Origin: Helicobacter cetorum
Lineage (GTDB): Bacteria > Campylobacterota > Campylobacteria > Campylobacterales > DZAY01
NCBI GenBank assembly: GCA_022729735.1
Contig: DZAY01000001.1
Span: 135,949 to 191,800, forward strand
Length of the DNA stretch: 55,852 bases
Reading direction: 5' to 3'
Of this stretch, positions 8,477 through 18,303 are shown in pieces. Position 1 is the first letter of the stretch. Every line of letters starts with the position of its first letter. Below the pieces are notes generated by a model that saw only the letters and a program-made list of their open reading frames with translations, was not told the DNA's origin and ran no database searches. The translations under genes and the position numbers were made by a program.

Positions 8477-10533
8477 CAATAGAGTTCTTCAACATTTAAG
8501 ATAAGTGCTATCTCTCCATTTCCCATTACAGCTCCTCCAGAAATCTCTTTCAATTTTGCTAATGATTTTCCAAGAGGTTTTATTACAACTTGTTGTCGTC
8601 CTATTAACTCATCTACCAAAATTGCAAATCTACCTTTCTCATTTTCTGCACATACAAGTGTGGATTCCCAAATATTTGGTCTTTTATCATCAAGTTCTAA
8701 TGCAATATTCAACCTAACCACAGGCATTAACTCTTCTCTTAAATTTACAAATTCGCCTTTTCCTTGAACTGTATGACAAATTGCTTCACTTGGTCTAAAT
8801 GACTCTACAATTGATAAAGTTGGAATAATTAAAATTTCACTTCCACTTCTAACAATCATTCCATCAATAATTGCTAAAGTCAAAGGCAGTAAAATTGTAA
8901 ATTTACTTCCCTTTCCAAGTTTAGAATCTATCTCAATTTTTCCTCTAAGTGTTTCAACTGAAGTTCTAACAACATCAAGTCCAACTCCTCTACCAGATAC
9001 ATCACTAATCTTATCAGCAGTTGAAAATCCAGCTTGCATAATCAGTGAAAAGATTTGTTGGTCGCTTAACTCTTTATCAGCATCAACCAAGCCTCGCTCA
9101 ATCGCTTTTTTTAATACCTTATCACGATTTATTCCTCTTCCATCATCACTAACTTCAATAGCAATATTTCCACCTTTGTGAAAAGCTCTTAGAATTATAT
9201 TTCCATCTTTCTCTTTTCCAGCTTTTACTCTATCATTGAAATCTGACTCTATTCCGTGGTCCATTGCATTTCTAATAATATGAATTAAAGGGTCATTTAA
9301 AGCATCAACCATATTTTTATCAATTTCTGTATCTTCGCCATAAATTGTGAGTTTTACCTCTTTATTTAATTTTTTAGCCACATCTCTTACAACTCGCTTC
9401 ATTCTATCAAATGTATCTCGAATTGGAACCATTCTAAGTGACATAACTCGATTTTGGATAAGTCTTGTGATTTTTGAAAGAGTTTCAATAGTTTTATTTA
9501 CATTTACATCTTCTAATGCTCTAATTGCACTATTTTCTGCTAAAAAATTTTGGGCAATTACAAGCTCTCCCACGGAGTCAAATAGTTCATCTAACTTTTT
9601 TGTATCAATTTTTACAAAAGATTTTTTTTCATCATTTTGAGTAGCTTTTTTCTCACTTTTACTCTCATTCTCTTCTTCTCTATCTAATTGATGAGTTTCT
9701 ACTACCTCTTTTTTTGGCTCTTCTTTGTGAATAGTAGGATTAATTACAACCTCTTCAACGGCTATCTCTTTTGATTTATCGATAGCTTCTACACTGTATT
9801 CACTCATTTCCAAAAACTCAAAAACCTCTTCAATTTCTCGTATATCTTTTGTAGTTGCAAAGTGAATTATAATTTTTGAAATATATGATTTTTGAGTATC
9901 TAAATTTGATAAATTTGGAACTTTTGATAAATCCCAACTACTATCTAAAACTCTACCAAGTTCAGCTAATAGATTTAAAAATATTGTATGGTCATAACCT
10001 CTAAAATATATATCATCATCACAAGTTAGCTCAATTTTAAGTAAATTTTCTCTATCTTTTAAATCAAAAGTTGAATTTTCACTACTTTCAAATTCTCCAA
10101 ACTCGCTACTTAAATCTTTTAAATTAGCTTTTGGCTTAATAGTTTCTTCTTCTCCATTTAATAAAGATTGTATATCATTTAAACATTTTTGATAGTTTTC
10201 TGGTAAATCGCTATTGTTTTCCATTTCAAGTGTGAAAACCTCTTTTGTTACATCAACTGATTCTAAAAATACATCAATTACATGGTGAGAAATTTCATCA
10301 TTTGAACTTCTATAATGGTCTAATAAATCTTCAAAACTATGAACAAATTTGCCAAGTCTTCCAAATCCAAACGAGTTTGCACTCCCTTTTAAAGTATGCA
10401 CACCTCTAAAAATTTCATTTAAAAGCTCTTTATCTCTTGGATTTTCTTCAAAATTTATAATTTGAACATCAAGATTATTGATAATTTCTGTCGCTTCTTC
10501 AATAAATATCTCTTTTAATTTTTCTCTATTCAT
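8476..10533 (-). CDS. cheA: Chemotaxis histidine kinase CheA
   Basis: Receptor-coupled kinase that phosphorylates CheY and CheB. Domains in order: Hpt (phospho-His in RGVHTLKGSANSFG, residue 46), a middle domain of about 100 residues, the dimerisation domain (KIDTKKLDELFDSVGELV), the ATPase domain (IIRNAMDHGIES; VSDDGRGIN; DVSGRGVGLDVV) and a CheW-like tail. There is no C-terminal receiver domain, unlike the CheAY of Campylobacter and Helicobacter, so this looks like a different chemosensory system. The ATG at 10533 is chosen because it makes an ATGA overlap with the upstream gene; an in-frame TTG lies at 10545. Confidence 0.96.
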   Translation of the reverse strand: MNREKLKEIFIEEATEIINNLDVQIINFEENPRDKELLNEIFRGVHTLKGSANSFGFGRLGKFVHSFEDLLDHYRSSNDEISHHVIDVFLESVDVTKEVFTLEMENNSDLPENYQKCLNDIQSLLNGEEETIKPKANLKDLSSEFGEFESSENSTFDLKDRENLLKIELTCDDDIYFRGYDHTIFLNLLAELGRVLDSSWDLSKVPNLSNLDTQKSYISKIIIHFATTKDIREIEEVFEFLEMSEYSVEAIDKSKEIAVEEVVINPTIHKEEPKKEVVETHQLDREEENESKSEKKATQNDEKKSFVKIDTKKLDELFDSVGELVIAQNFLAENSAIRALEDVNVNKTIETLSKITRLIQNRVMSLRMVPIRDTFDRMKRVVRDVAKKLNKEVKLTIYGEDTEIDKNMVDALNDPLIHIIRNAMDHGIESDFNDRVKAGKEKDGNIILRAFHKGGNIAIEVSDDGRGINRDKVLKKAIERGLVDADKELSDQQIFSLIMQAGFSTADKISDVSGRGVGLDVVRTSVETLRGKIEIDSKLGKGSKFTILLPLTLAIIDGMIVRSGSEILIIPTLSIVESFRPSEAICHTVQGKGEFVNLREELMPVVRLNIALELDDKRPNIWESTLVCAENEKGRFAILVDELIGRQQVVIKPLGKSLAKLKEISGGAVMGNGEIALILNVEELY

Positions 10534-10793
10534 GATTTTATCCAATTAAATTTTCCAAATTTTTCCAAAGAGTAATCACTATCAAATATTGCTATTTTGA
10601 TATTTGGTTTTGTGAGTTTGATACTATATAAAAGCTGTATTAGTGCTGATGAGGGGATTTGATTTTGTGGATTTGTAATACCTATTTCTTCTATATAATC
10701 AAGTCGCTCTGAAATATAACTTTTGAATTCCGAAATATCATCAAAACTCATATTTATATCAATATTTAAAACATCACCCTCTACATTAAACAT
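10530..10793 (-). CDS. Small STAS-like protein of the chemotaxis operon
   Basis: 87 residues. The pattern (LNIDINMSFDDISEFKSYI, then SSALIQLLYSIKLTKPNIKI) fits a short STAS-type fold as in anti-sigma-factor antagonists, but the phosphorylatable Ser region (usually D-S-S/T) reads PQNQIPSSALIQ. It sits between cheW and cheA and is coupled to cheA by ATGA. A role in the signalling complex is inference; the STAS assignment is tentative. Confidence 0.6.
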   Translation of the reverse strand: MFNVEGDVLNIDINMSFDDISEFKSYISERLDYIEEIGITNPQNQIPSSALIQLLYSIKLTKPNIKIAIFDSDYSLEKFGKFNWIKS

Positions 10794-10802
10794 AATTAAT
10801 CC

Positions 10803-11297
10803 TTAATCTTTATCTTTTGCAAGACTCTCAATTCCAACCAACTCATCTTGACTAAATATTTTATCAAGTTCCAAAATCATAATAACCTCATCTTTAACTT
10901 TTGCCATATACTTAATAAATGTGGTATCAACTTTAGTTCCAAATTTTGGAGGTTCGCTAAATTGAGCTTCTGAAATTGATACAACTTCTTCAACTCTATC
11001 AACTACAAAGCCAATATTTGAGTTTTCAATTGTAACAATTATTATTGCTGTTTGCATTTCTGGTGCTTTTTCTGCCATTCCAAACTTTATTCGCATATCT
11101 ACGACTGGAATAATATTTCCTCTTAAATTCATAACACCTTTTATGTATTTAGCAGTTTTTGGAATATGAGTTGTCTTCATAATCGCTATTATCTCTTTTA
11201 CACTGCCAATCTCAATTCCATACTGCTCACCTTCCAAAAAAAATGAGAGGTATCTATCTTTAATTTTGCTTATTTTGTGATGTTTATCTTCTGACAT
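10803..11297 (-). CDS. cheW: Chemotaxis coupling protein CheW
   Basis: Links receptors to CheA. A single CheW domain is visible, with YLSFFLEGEQYGIEIGSVKE, then KGVMNLRGNIIPVVDMRIKF and GFVVDRVEEVVSI. The ATG at 11297 is preceded by a good GGAG site and is preferred to an in-frame TTG at 11315 that would overlap the upstream receiver gene. This gives 164 residues, normal for CheW. Confidence 0.95.
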   Translation of the reverse strand: MSEDKHHKISKIKDRYLSFFLEGEQYGIEIGSVKEIIAIMKTTHIPKTAKYIKGVMNLRGNIIPVVDMRIKFGMAEKAPEMQTAIIIVTIENSNIGFVVDRVEEVVSISEAQFSEPPKFGTKVDTTFIKYMAKVKDEVIMILELDKIFSQDELVGIESLAKDKD

Positions 11298-11298
11298 T

Positions 11299-11685
11299 TT
11301 ACACTCCAAGCACAAATTTAATAGATTTTACAAGCTTTTCATCACTAAATGGCTTCACCATCCAACCTGTAACACCTATTGCTTTTCCTTTTGTTTTCAT
11401 ATCTGCTGAACTTTCCGTAGTTAAAATAAGTATTGGTTTATTTTTGAACTTTTCGATACCTTTTAACTTTTCTGCCAAATCAAGCCCATTCATTTGTGGC
11501 ATATTTATATCACTAATTAACAAATCATAATCTAATTTACCTGCCAAAGCATCTAATAAAAATTGCTCTGGATTTAAATATGAGCTAAACTCAATCACAC
11601 CACTTTTTATAAGCTCTTCAAGTGCCATTTCTGCTGTTGCAAGAATTGTCTTTGAATCATCTACTAATATAACTTTTTTTGCCAT
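11299..11685 (-). CDS. cheY: CheY-like single-domain response regulator
   Basis: 128 residues forming one receiver domain. The acidic pair is in ILVDDSKT, the phospho-acceptor Asp in LLISDINMPQMNG, the conserved Thr in LILTTESS and the Lys in WMVKPFSD. There is no output domain. Its place just before cheW and cheA suggests it is the diffusible messenger of this pathway. Confidence 0.92.
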   Translation of the reverse strand: MAKKVILVDDSKTILATAEMALEELIKSGVIEFSSYLNPEQFLLDALAGKLDYDLLISDINMPQMNGLDLAEKLKGIEKFKNKPILILTTESSADMKTKGKAIGVTGWMVKPFSDEKLVKSIKFVLGV

Positions 11686-11702
11686 TTTTAAACTCCTTAT
11701 TT

Positions 11703-13043
11703 TTAAAATAGTTCTAAATCACTCTCTTGCGAATCTTCTATAACTGTATTTGTAAGTATCGACTCTATCTGCATACACGAACTAAGTAGAGAGCTATCTA
11801 AATAGTGTATATCATTTGTAGTTGCATTGATAAATATACTATCTCTCCAATTAACTAAATCGCTACAAATGCCACTTAATAGTATCAGACACTTTTTTTT
11901 AAGAGCAATATCTAAATTTTCTTTTAAATTATACAATAAAGTTCCTAACATAGAGATAGAGTAACCAAGTGCATTAAACTCATAAAAAGAGTTAATAATT
12001 GTTGAATATTGAGAAAGAATATTACTTAATTTATGAAGATTTGCTGTGCTAAAGTCATGCTCTAAATCCATTAAAATATGCTCAAATTCACTCTCCAAAT
12101 CTTTCATCTCATAAATTTCATCATTCATTTCAAAGTCTATCATCTTAAGATAGCTTTTAGCATCTATCTTATCACCAAATGATTTTCTAAGTAGCTCTCG
12201 CTCTCCATCATCAATATCTTTTATAATTTTATTGTTACTTTTTTGCTCAATCTTTGGCTCATGAATATCTTTTATATTTAATTTTATAAATATCTGTCCA
12301 TTTTCCAAAACTATATTTTCATTTAATTGAAGTTTTATATCATATAATTCTCTATCAATTTTTAACTTTTCAGAAAGTCCAAAAATTAAAAACAAGCAGT
12401 GATATGACTCTTCAATTATAATTGATACAAAAACCTCTTCTTTTAAAGATTTTGATATTATAGTATAGAGACTATTTAGAGTTTGTGTAAAAATTAACGA
12501 TTGAGTTTCATTATAACTCAAATATCGCTCAACTAACCACAACCCAAAATCCATCATATCTTCTGTATCATTTATATTTACAACAGTTTTTATAACTCTT
12601 ATCTCACTTGAAAATGGATTTATAGCACTTCTTAAATATATGTCATGTTTTATATCTTTTTTTATTTTTATAAACTCAATAATATTTAGTAGTTCATATT
12701 TTAGTATCTCTTTTGAGAAAGGTTTTTTTAGAAGTGCAGTTGCTCCAACTTCTCTAATATTTGTTTCAATTGAAGAGTTATCTATCAAGCTTACAATAAT
12801 AATAACTGTTTGTGGAAGTAACTCTTTTATCTTTTTAGTTGCCAAAAATCCATCAACTTTTGGCATCAAAATATCCATAAATATAATATCTGGTTTTATA
12901 TCCATAGTTTTAGAAACAGCACATTCGCCATTTAGTGCTTCAAATATATGAACTTCTCCAATCTCTTTTATAACTTCCATCAAAATTTGGCGATTTTTAA
13001 CATCATCATCTGCTATTAAAATTTTTGGTATAAAGCCACTCAA
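11703..13043 (-). CDS. Response regulator with uncharacterised C-terminal domain
   Basis: Residues 1-125 are a receiver domain (ILIADDDVKNRQIL; phospho-Asp in IIFMDILMPKVDG; Lys in ALLKKPFSKE). The remaining 320 residues are mostly helical and match no output domain I recognise. The final 120 residues form a helical bundle that could be Hpt-like, but no HxxKG motif is seen. Translation appears to start at TTG 13043 with an AGGA site upstream; no better ATG exists. It is the first gene of the chemotaxis operon, 14 bp after smpB. Confidence 0.8.
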   Translation of the reverse strand: MSGFIPKILIADDDVKNRQILMEVIKEIGEVHIFEALNGECAVSKTMDIKPDIIFMDILMPKVDGFLATKKIKELLPQTVIIIVSLIDNSSIETNIREVGATALLKKPFSKEILKYELLNIIEFIKIKKDIKHDIYLRSAINPFSSEIRVIKTVVNINDTEDMMDFGLWLVERYLSYNETQSLIFTQTLNSLYTIISKSLKEEVFVSIIIEESYHCLFLIFGLSEKLKIDRELYDIKLQLNENIVLENGQIFIKLNIKDIHEPKIEQKSNNKIIKDIDDGERELLRKSFGDKIDAKSYLKMIDFEMNDEIYEMKDLESEFEHILMDLEHDFSTANLHKLSNILSQYSTIINSFYEFNALGYSISMLGTLLYNLKENLDIALKKKCLILLSGICSDLVNWRDSIFINATTNDIHYLDSSLLSSCMQIESILTNTVIEDSQESDLELF

Positions 13044-13057
13044 CTACCATTCCTTTA

Positions 13058-13507
13058 TTAATAATTTTTTAAAGCACTCTTTACTTCTCTATCCATAATT
13101 CTTTTCTTAATTGTTTCTCTTTTATCATGAACATTTTTACCCTTTGCCAAAGCAACTTGAACTTTTAAGAAGTTTTTATTATTAAAATATAGCTCTAAAG
13201 CTACAAGTGCTAATCCATCTTGAGAAACTTTACCAATTAATTTATCAATCTCTTTTCTGTGCATTAGTAGCTTTCTACTTCTTCTCTCATCTGGTTTGTA
13301 GTGTGGATTTGTGGTATCTAAATATGATATGTGAGCATTTAATAAATATGCTTCACCTTTTATAATTTTTACAAAACTATCTTTTAAATTTACTCTTCCT
13401 GCTCTAATAGATTTTACTTCACTTCCAATAAGCTCAATTCCAGCTTCTAATTTAGAAATTATCTCAAAATCAAAAAGTGCTTTTTTATTTCTTGCTACAA
13501 CTTTCAT
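13058..13507 (-). CDS. smpB: SsrA-binding protein SmpB
   Basis: Binds tmRNA and delivers it to stalled ribosomes. The beta-barrel core is clear ([42 protein letters not shown]) and the basic C-terminal tail ([20 protein letters not shown]) is present. Length of 149 is typical. The start is coupled to htpX by an ATGA overlap. Confidence 0.97.
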   Translation of the reverse strand: MKVVARNKKALFDFEIISKLEAGIELIGSEVKSIRAGRVNLKDSFVKIIKGEAYLLNAHISYLDTTNPHYKPDERRSRKLLMHRKEIDKLIGKVSQDGLALVALELYFNNKNFLKVQVALAKGKNVHDKRETIKKRIMDREVKSALKNY

Positions 13508-14340
13508 CTTAACTCTCTTTTTAGTTTTTCAAGTCGTTCAACTCTGTCTCTTATGTGTGGATGTGTGCTAAATAAATTTTGAAGTGAAAAACCTTTAGCA
13601 CTAAATGGATTTACTATAAACATATGAGCTGTTTGTGGAGTTGCATCTCTTAGAGTTCTATTTTTAGAAAAATCTTCAAGTTTTATTAATGCACTCTGAA
13701 GCCATTCGGGATGATTTGTAATTCTCCCAGCCATCTCATCTGCCATATACTCTCTACTTCGACTAATACTCATTTGAATAATCATCGCAGCCATTGGAAG
13801 GATAATAGATAAAATAATCATAATAATTGGATTAACTTTTTTATTATCATTAATAGAACTACCAAATTGAGCTATCATAGCAATAGCTCCTGCAATTGTA
13901 GCTGTAATAGTTCCAATTAATATATCATAATGTTTTACATGGCTTATCTCATGTGCCATAACTCCTTCAATCTCTTCTCTATTTAAAAGATTTAAAAGTC
14001 CTTCAGTTGCTGCTACTGCTGAATTTGTATGGTTTCTACCAGTGGCAAAAGCATTTGGAGTGTTATCTGGAATAATATAAACCTTTGGCATTGGCAGTTT
14101 AGCATTTTTTGCAACTCTTTCCACAATTTCATAAAACTCTTTTGCACTATTTTTATCTACTTGAACTGCTCTATAATGTTTCAACACGAGAGTATCTGAA
14201 AAAAAGTAACTAAAAAAGTTCATACCCATTGCCATTAAAAATGCAATCATAGCTCCACCACTACCACCTAACATACTCCCAATAAAGACAAATAAAATAG
14301 TAAGTAAGCTTAAAAGTATTATAGTTTTAAACTGTTCCAT
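13504..14340 (-). CDS. htpX: Membrane zinc metalloprotease HtpX
   Basis: Inner-membrane protease for damaged membrane proteins. Two N-terminal transmembrane helices precede the zinc motif HEISH in [14 protein letters not shown]. Two more hydrophobic segments follow, then [13 protein letters not shown] with the third zinc ligand. Length of 278 is normal. The first codons overlap the end of the hepT-like gene by 14 bp. Confidence 0.96.
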   Translation of the reverse strand: MEQFKTIILLSLLTILFVFIGSMLGGSGGAMIAFLMAMGMNFFSYFFSDTLVLKHYRAVQVDKNSAKEFYEIVERVAKNAKLPMPKVYIIPDNTPNAFATGRNHTNSAVAATEGLLNLLNREEIEGVMAHEISHVKHYDILIGTITATIAGAIAMIAQFGSSINDNKKVNPIIMIILSIILPMAAMIIQMSISRSREYMADEMAGRITNHPEWLQSALIKLEDFSKNRTLRDATPQTAHMFIVNPFSAKGFSLQNLFSTHPHIRDRVERLEKLKRELR

Positions 14341-14671
14341 GTGTCTCCAAAATTTTATAAATTTTTAATATTTTTTCTTCGAGTATTGCTAATTCATTAT
14401 TACAAATATCATAAACCACTTCAGAATCTAAATCAACATAGTGATGAGATATAAAATCTCTCGTTTTTATAATTTCACTCCAATATCTATCATTAGCTAC
14501 TTTTAATAAAAGCTCTTTATCTCTTTTATTTATATTTTTAACTGCTTCACCAATTGATTGAAGTCTCATAGCAATAGAATCAAGTTTTTCTAATCCTTCA
14601 TCACTATATAAGAAATCATCACTTGAGCTAATTTTTGAAAATCTCTTTTTTATTAATATGATACTTTCCAT
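14327..14671 (-). CDS. hepT: HepT-like HEPN toxin (DUF86)
   Basis: 114 residues, helical. It carries the HEPN toxin signature R-x4-H-x-Y in [14 protein letters not shown], so the active site looks intact. Family members are RNases or AMPylation targets held in check by the partner MNT protein. It lies 31 bp downstream of that partner. Its end overlaps htpX. Confidence 0.85.
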   Translation of the reverse strand: MESIILIKKRFSKISSSDDFLYSDEGLEKLDSIAMRLQSIGEAVKNINKRDKELLLKVANDRYWSEIIKTRDFISHHYVDLDSEVVYDICNNELAILEEKILKIYKILETHGTV

Positions 14672-14702
14672 TATAAATTATATGAGTTCTTTTGAAGTTG
14701 AT

Positions 14703-14993
14703 TTATCCATAAATTATATCTTTTTGAATAGCTTCAAGCATTACACTTTTAATTCTTTTGTGCTTATGGACTAAATCAACTTTTGTATGATACAACTCTT
14801 CCAAATAAACCCAAAGTCCAGCAATATTTTTAAAAGTTTTATTTTTAAACTCCACATAAATATCTATATCGCTTTCACAATTTTGTTTATCTTTTGCATA
14901 ACTTCCAAAAAGACCAATTCGCTCAACTTCATAAGTTTTTTGAATATACTCTTTTTGCTCTTTTAGAGTTTGTAAAATATCATCTTTACTCAT
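14703..14993 (-). CDS. mntA: MntA-like nucleotidyltransferase antitoxin
   Basis: 96-residue minimal nucleotidyltransferase. The motif GLFGSYAKDKQNCESDIDIYVEF gives the GSxA and DxD metal-binding residues. Proteins of this kind neutralise HepT by AMPylating it. It is the first gene of an antitoxin-toxin pair and lies 7 bp after argF. Confidence 0.85.
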   Translation of the reverse strand: MSKDDILQTLKEQKEYIQKTYEVERIGLFGSYAKDKQNCESDIDIYVEFKNKTFKNIAGLWVYLEELYHTKVDLVHKHKRIKSVMLEAIQKDIIYG

Positions 14994-15000
14994 AAAACTC

Positions 15001-15927
15001 CTATCTATTTAGCTCTCTATGTAACCAAACCATTAAACCTTTTTGAGCATGAAGTCTATTTTCAGCTTCTTCAAATACAGCACTATTAGAGCCTTCTAAT
15101 ACATCTTCGCTAACCTCTTCACCTCTGTGAGCTGGTAAGCAGTGTAGAAACATAGCATCTTCATTTGCTAAACTCATCAAGTTAGCATCAATTCCAAAGC
15201 CTTGAAAATCCCTTAATCGCTTTTGTGTCTCTTCTTCTTGTCCCATTGATGTCCAAACATCAGTAGTTACAACATCAGCACCTTTAATTGCTTCATTTGG
15301 CTCATTTGTTAGAACTATTTTGGCTCCACTATCTCTTGAGAAAAGTAGTGCTTTTTTTAATACTTCACTCTTTATTCCATACCCTTTTGGAGTTGCAATT
15401 CTTAGCTCAAATCCAAGTTTTGATGCAAGCATAAGCCACGAGTTTGCCATATTATTTCCATCACCAATATATGCAACAATCGGATTTTCACTCTTATTAA
15501 ACTCAACCATAGTTAAGTAATCTGCTAAGAGTTGCACAGGATGAAAATCATCACTCAAACCATTTATTACAGGAACTCTTGAATGCTCTGCAAACTCTTC
15601 TAATTTGGAGTGTTCAAATGTTCTAATCATAACCATATCAGCCATACTTGATATAACTCTTGCTGTATCTTTGATTGGCTCACCTCTACCAAGTTGAATA
15701 TCTTTGTTTGACAAAAACAGTCCGACTCCACCAAGTTGATATATTCCAACTTCAAAACTAACCCTTGTTCTTGTTGAACTCTTTTCAAATATCATAGCAA
15801 GTGTTTTGCCAAGTAGATATGGATTTCTAATTCCATCTTTTGTTTCTGCTTTAATCTCTCTTGCTAAGTTTATAATCTCTAAAATTTCTTCTTTTGAAAA
15901 GTCTGCAAGTGTTAAAAAATGTCTCAT
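15001..15927 (-). CDS. argF: Ornithine carbamoyltransferase
   Basis: Makes citrulline from ornithine and carbamoyl phosphate in arginine synthesis. The carbamoyl phosphate motif [22 protein letters not shown], and the ornithine-side motif [11 protein letters not shown] are all present. Length of 308 is normal. The 85 bp upstream are intergenic and AT-rich. Confidence 0.97.
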   Translation of the reverse strand: MRHFLTLADFSKEEILEIINLAREIKAETKDGIRNPYLLGKTLAMIFEKSSTRTRVSFEVGIYQLGGVGLFLSNKDIQLGRGEPIKDTARVISSMADMVMIRTFEHSKLEEFAEHSRVPVINGLSDDFHPVQLLADYLTMVEFNKSENPIVAYIGDGNNMANSWLMLASKLGFELRIATPKGYGIKSEVLKKALLFSRDSGAKIVLTNEPNEAIKGADVVTTDVWTSMGQEEETQKRLRDFQGFGIDANLMSLANEDAMFLHCLPAHRGEEVSEDVLEGSNSAVFEEAENRLHAQKGLMVWLHRELNR

Positions 15928-16011
15928 TTTTTCCCTTATTTAATGAAAATAAACGGATACTATACTTAAAAATTGTTAATAATATCTTTAAAATAACTAC
16001 TCTATATCAAA

Positions 16012-17091
16012 TCAGTTTCTAATATTTAGGTAGTTTTGAGCTGATATTTTAGAATACTCTTTTGCTAAATTTAAAAATTCATATGCACTATCCCAAACAG
16101 TTTTAAAATCAGAGTTTTTACTACTCTCTTCTTTTGCAATTTCAAACAAAACTTCTTTTGCTTTTATTAGCACATCTTTTGGATAACTTTTTATAATAAC
16201 TCCAGCATCTTTTAGTTTTGAGAGATTTTTGCTATTTTCATAATTAAATTCAAAAATCATTCTTGTATTCATATTTTCTGAAGCAACTCTAATTATTTCT
16301 TGATGGGATTTTGATAGAGAGTTCCACACATCTAAATTAAATGTCGTTTCTAAATTACTCGCAGGTTCTTGCCAACCACTGTAATAGTATTTTGCAATTT
16401 TATGAAATCCCATTTTTATATCAAGTGCAACTCCAACCCACTCCAAAGCATCAATTACACCTCGCTCCATTGCTAAATATATTTCACTTGCAGGTAGCAA
16501 TATTGGAGTAACACCAAGTCTTGCCATAACATCTCCACCAAGCCCAGCAACTCTCATTTTTAATCCATTTAAATCATTTAAAGAGTTTATCTCTTGTTTA
16601 AACCAACCACCCATTTGAATATCGGTATTTCCACCAAGGAGAGGATATAAATTATACTTTTTATAAATTTCTCGCCAAAGCTCCAAACCCCCACCAAAAC
16701 TCATCCAACCATTCATCTCAATTGATGTAAATGATAGTGGAAAACCACCAATTAAAGACATTGCAGAGTTTTTACCTTTCCAATAATATGGACCAGAGTG
16801 AAAACCATCTATTAATCCACTACTAACAGCATCAAAAACTTCTAAAGGTGGAACAAGTGAGCCTTTGGAATGAATTTCAATTTCCAAAGTTTCATCACTC
16901 ATCTCTTTTACTTTTTTAGCAAAATATTCCACACCAGTTCCAATTATGGGAAATTTTGATGGCCAACTTGTGGCAAGTTTTAGAATTCTTTTAGGAGATT
17001 TAGAAATTGCTACACTCTCTAATTTTTCTCGGTCACATCCAGTAAATAGGACTGTTGCACTTGAGAGAGCAATAAAATCTCTTCTATTCAT
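16012..17091 (-). CDS. TRAP transporter substrate-binding protein (DctP family), Tat-type signal
   Basis: The N-terminus NRRDFIALSSATVLFTGC combines a twin-arginine motif with a lipobox Cys (C19), so it is probably a folded, membrane-anchored lipoprotein. The rest is a DctP/TAXI-like binding fold (KLATSWPSKFPIIG; LNGLKMRVAGLGGDVM; AMERGVIDALEWVG). No TRAP membrane subunit is adjacent. Start ATG 17091 shares one base with the ychF TGA; a TTG lies at 17094. The ligand is not known. Confidence 0.88.
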   Translation of the reverse strand: MNRRDFIALSSATVLFTGCDREKLESVAISKSPKRILKLATSWPSKFPIIGTGVEYFAKKVKEMSDETLEIEIHSKGSLVPPLEVFDAVSSGLIDGFHSGPYYWKGKNSAMSLIGGFPLSFTSIEMNGWMSFGGGLELWREIYKKYNLYPLLGGNTDIQMGGWFKQEINSLNDLNGLKMRVAGLGGDVMARLGVTPILLPASEIYLAMERGVIDALEWVGVALDIKMGFHKIAKYYYSGWQEPASNLETTFNLDVWNSLSKSHQEIIRVASENMNTRMIFEFNYENSKNLSKLKDAGVIIKSYPKDVLIKAKEVLFEIAKEESSKNSDFKTVWDSAYEFLNLAKEYSKISAQNYLNIRN

Positions 17092-18188
17092 CAAACATTA
17101 AACCTAAAGTGCATAACATCACCATCACAAACTACATACTCTTTGCCCTCAACCCTCAATGCTCCAGCATCTTTTGCACCAGCTTCACCACCATATTTTA
17201 TAAAATCAGAGTATGCAATAACTTCAGCTCTAATAAATCCTCGCTCAAAATCTCCGTGTATTACTCCAGCAGCTTGTGGTGCTTTGGTTCCTTTTGTAAT
17301 AGTCCAAGCCCTAACCTCTTTGACTCCAGCAGTAAAATAGCTAATAAGTCCAAGTTTAGAAAATCCAACTCTAATTATACTATCAAGTCCAGATTCACTA
17401 ACTCCAAGTGAGCTTAAAAATTCACTTTTTTCTTCATCATCTAAGCCAACTAACTCTTCTTCTATTTTAGAACAAATTTTTAATACATCAGAATTGCTCT
17501 TTTTTGCATAATCTTTTACTGCTAATACATACTTATTATCACTGTTTAAACCATCCTCACTCACATTTACAGCATAAATCACTTCTTTATTTGTGAGAAA
17601 TCTTAAATCTTTATTGAGTCTTATAAAAGCTTCATTTTTATTGCTAAACTCTCTTACAGCTCTTCCATCATCTATAAATTTTATTAACTCTTCTGCTACT
17701 TCTAACTGCTCTTTTGCATCTTTATCATTTTTTGCTTGTTTGCTTAATCGCTCAATCTTTTTTTGGAGAGTTTGAATATCTGCTAAAAGTAGTTCTGTTT
17801 CAATAATTTCAATATCTCGAATTGGATTAATATCTCCTTCAACATGTGTGATATTTTCATCTTCAAAACATCTAACAATATGTAAAATTACTTCTGTCTC
17901 TTTTATATTTGCTAAAAACTGATTTCCTAAACCTTCACCTTGACTCGCTCCCTTTACAAGTCCAGCAATATCTACAAATTCAACTGTTGAATACATTACT
18001 TTTTGTGGATTTATAATTTTAGATAGCTCATTAATTCTACTATCAGGCACAGGCACAATCGCCTTATTTGGTTCAATTGTGCAAAATGGATAGTTTGCTG
18101 ACTCTGCATTTTGAGTTTGAGTTAAGGCATTAAAAGTTGTTGATTTACCTACATTTGGTAATCCTACTATTCCGATACTAATTCCCAT
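17091..18188 (-). CDS. ychF: Redox-regulated ATPase/GTPase YchF (Obg-like)
   Basis: P-loop protein with GIVGLPNVGKSTTFNALT (Walker A), the switch region DIAGLVKGASQGEGLGNQFL and a C-terminal TGS domain (VRAWTITKGTKAPQAAGVIH). Length of 365 matches the universally conserved YchF/OLA1 family, which binds ATP and associates with ribosomes. Confidence 0.97.
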   Translation of the reverse strand: MGISIGIVGLPNVGKSTTFNALTQTQNAESANYPFCTIEPNKAIVPVPDSRINELSKIINPQKVMYSTVEFVDIAGLVKGASQGEGLGNQFLANIKETEVILHIVRCFEDENITHVEGDINPIRDIEIIETELLLADIQTLQKKIERLSKQAKNDKDAKEQLEVAEELIKFIDDGRAVREFSNKNEAFIRLNKDLRFLTNKEVIYAVNVSEDGLNSDNKYVLAVKDYAKKSNSDVLKICSKIEEELVGLDDEEKSEFLSSLGVSESGLDSIIRVGFSKLGLISYFTAGVKEVRAWTITKGTKAPQAAGVIHGDFERGFIRAEVIAYSDFIKYGGEAGAKDAGALRVEGKEYVVCDGDVMHFRFNV

Positions 18189-18233
18189 ACAAATTCCTTT
18201 TAAATTTTTTTGCTATTTTAGCATAATTAAGAG

Positions 18234-18262
18234 TTGCAAATTAAAGAATAGTTTGTTATAAT
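18234..18262 (+). promoter_or_regulatory. Probable sigma-70 promoter of hpf
   Basis: TTGCAA at 18234-18239 and TATAAT at 18257-18262 are separated by 17 bp. The start codon is about 42 bp downstream, after a strong GGAAGGAG ribosome-binding site. Confidence 0.7.
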
Positions 18263-18303
18263 CGTTTTAAGCTCGAATTGGGCTTAGATGATGGAAGGAG
18301 TTT

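Noticed and set aside
8476-10533. CheA as a CheAY fusion typical of Campylobacter
   Set aside because: The protein ends after the CheW-like domain; no receiver domain follows.
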